A stretch of DNA of 37,670 bases, taken from contig WNDX01000025.1 in assembly GCA_009914615.1 (NCBI GenBank), positions 1 through 37,670 on the forward strand, in the 5' to 3' direction. The notes below the pieces were generated by a model. That model was not told the origin of the DNA. It saw only the letters and a list, made by a program, of their open reading frames with translations, and did no database searches. Source of the stretch: Herbaspirillum frisingense (GTDB taxonomy: Bacteria > Pseudomonadota > Gammaproteobacteria > Burkholderiales > Burkholderiaceae_D). The first letter of the stretch is position 1, and each line of letters opens with the position of its first letter. This document shows, one piece after another, positions 37,545-37,670 of the stretch. Made by a program: the position numbers and the translations under genes.

Positions 37545-37670
37545 TGTAATGACCCACTAAAAACCTGCTCAGTAGATAATCCTAAAAGGAAATCAAAATG
37601 AGCAAGGTCATGGAAGAAGAATTCAAGCGTTGGACAGCCAAGCGCAAAGCGGCGCTGGTGATGGAAATCA
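37545..37670 (+). mobile_element. Left end of an IS3-like insertion sequence (partial)
   Basis: From TGTAATGACCCACTAAAA at 37545 the sequence changes from GC-rich to AT-rich. It runs with no other gene into a transposase start at 37598. A TG-beginning terminus close to a transposase gene is typical of IS3-family elements. The right end, the terminal repeat partner and any target duplication lie outside the window. Confidence 0.7.
37598..37670 (+). CDS. Transposase OrfA-type protein, N-terminus only
   Basis: Only 24 codons are inside the window: MSKVMEEEFKRWTAKRKAAL, then VMEI. AAAAGGA at 37584-37590 lies seven bases before the ATG. The basic, Lys/Arg-rich start resembles the helix-turn-helix first protein of IS3-type elements, which usually works with an OrfB integrase made by frameshifting. 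The gene is cut by the window edge, so it is not known whether it is intact. Confidence 0.7.
   Translation, partial: MSKVMEEEFKRWTAKRKAALVMEI

Overview
The window looks like a stretch of core chromosome from a GC-rich beta-proteobacterium, most likely an Oxalobacteraceae member close to Herbaspirillum. This rests on third-codon GC bias, the gene order yicC-gmk-rpoZ-spoT opposite rph-rdgB-hemW, and protein sequences typical of that group. It is inference: no database search was run. No rRNA or tRNA gene and no CRISPR array was seen. The only mobile DNA is the left end of an IS3-like element at the right edge.

Layout. Positions 133-2169 hold a LysR regulator, the fluoride exporter crcB and an NAD(P)H-dependent FMN reductase. 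Positions 2217-4955 hold clpB with a sigma-32-type promoter and a strong terminator. Positions 5307-7617 hold a membrane diguanylate cyclase, apparently with a CTG start, and an RraA-like protein. Positions 7684-10865 (minus) hold a possible 46-residue protein, a large FUSC-family membrane protein and a PaaI-type thioesterase. Positions 10866-12716 hold isocitrate lyase behind a palindrome-rich leader with a possible 27-codon upstream ORF. Positions 12695-15534 hold modABC (minus) and a short divergent modE; a ModE box covers the modA promoter. Next come a ClcB-type chloride transporter with CBS domains and rlmJ. Positions 18509-25839 hold an EAL-HDOD protein, a membrane protein plus a two-domain methylglyoxal-synthase-like protein (minus), greB, a DUF3422 protein, and azoR divergent from a LysR gene. 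Positions 25883-33068 hold spoT, rpoZ, gmk and yicC (minus) and rph, rdgB and hemW (plus). Positions 33212-36489 hold a two-gene unit, an HDOD protein with an eroded EAL-like half followed by a PAS-GGDEF-EAL protein. Periplasmic sodC and the IS end close the window.

Themes. Four genes relate to cyclic-di-GMP: one cyclase, one GGDEF-EAL hybrid and two EAL/HDOD paralogues at different stages of active-site loss. Stress and nucleotide housekeeping is well represented (clpB, spoT, rpoZ, gmk, rdgB, sodC). The mod locus is a compact regulatory unit that can be read almost completely from sequence. I did not find a convincing wholly new multi-gene system. The best candidates for new biology are the tandem methylglyoxal-synthase protein with its small membrane partner, the aceA leader, and the HDOD/GGDEF-EAL pair.
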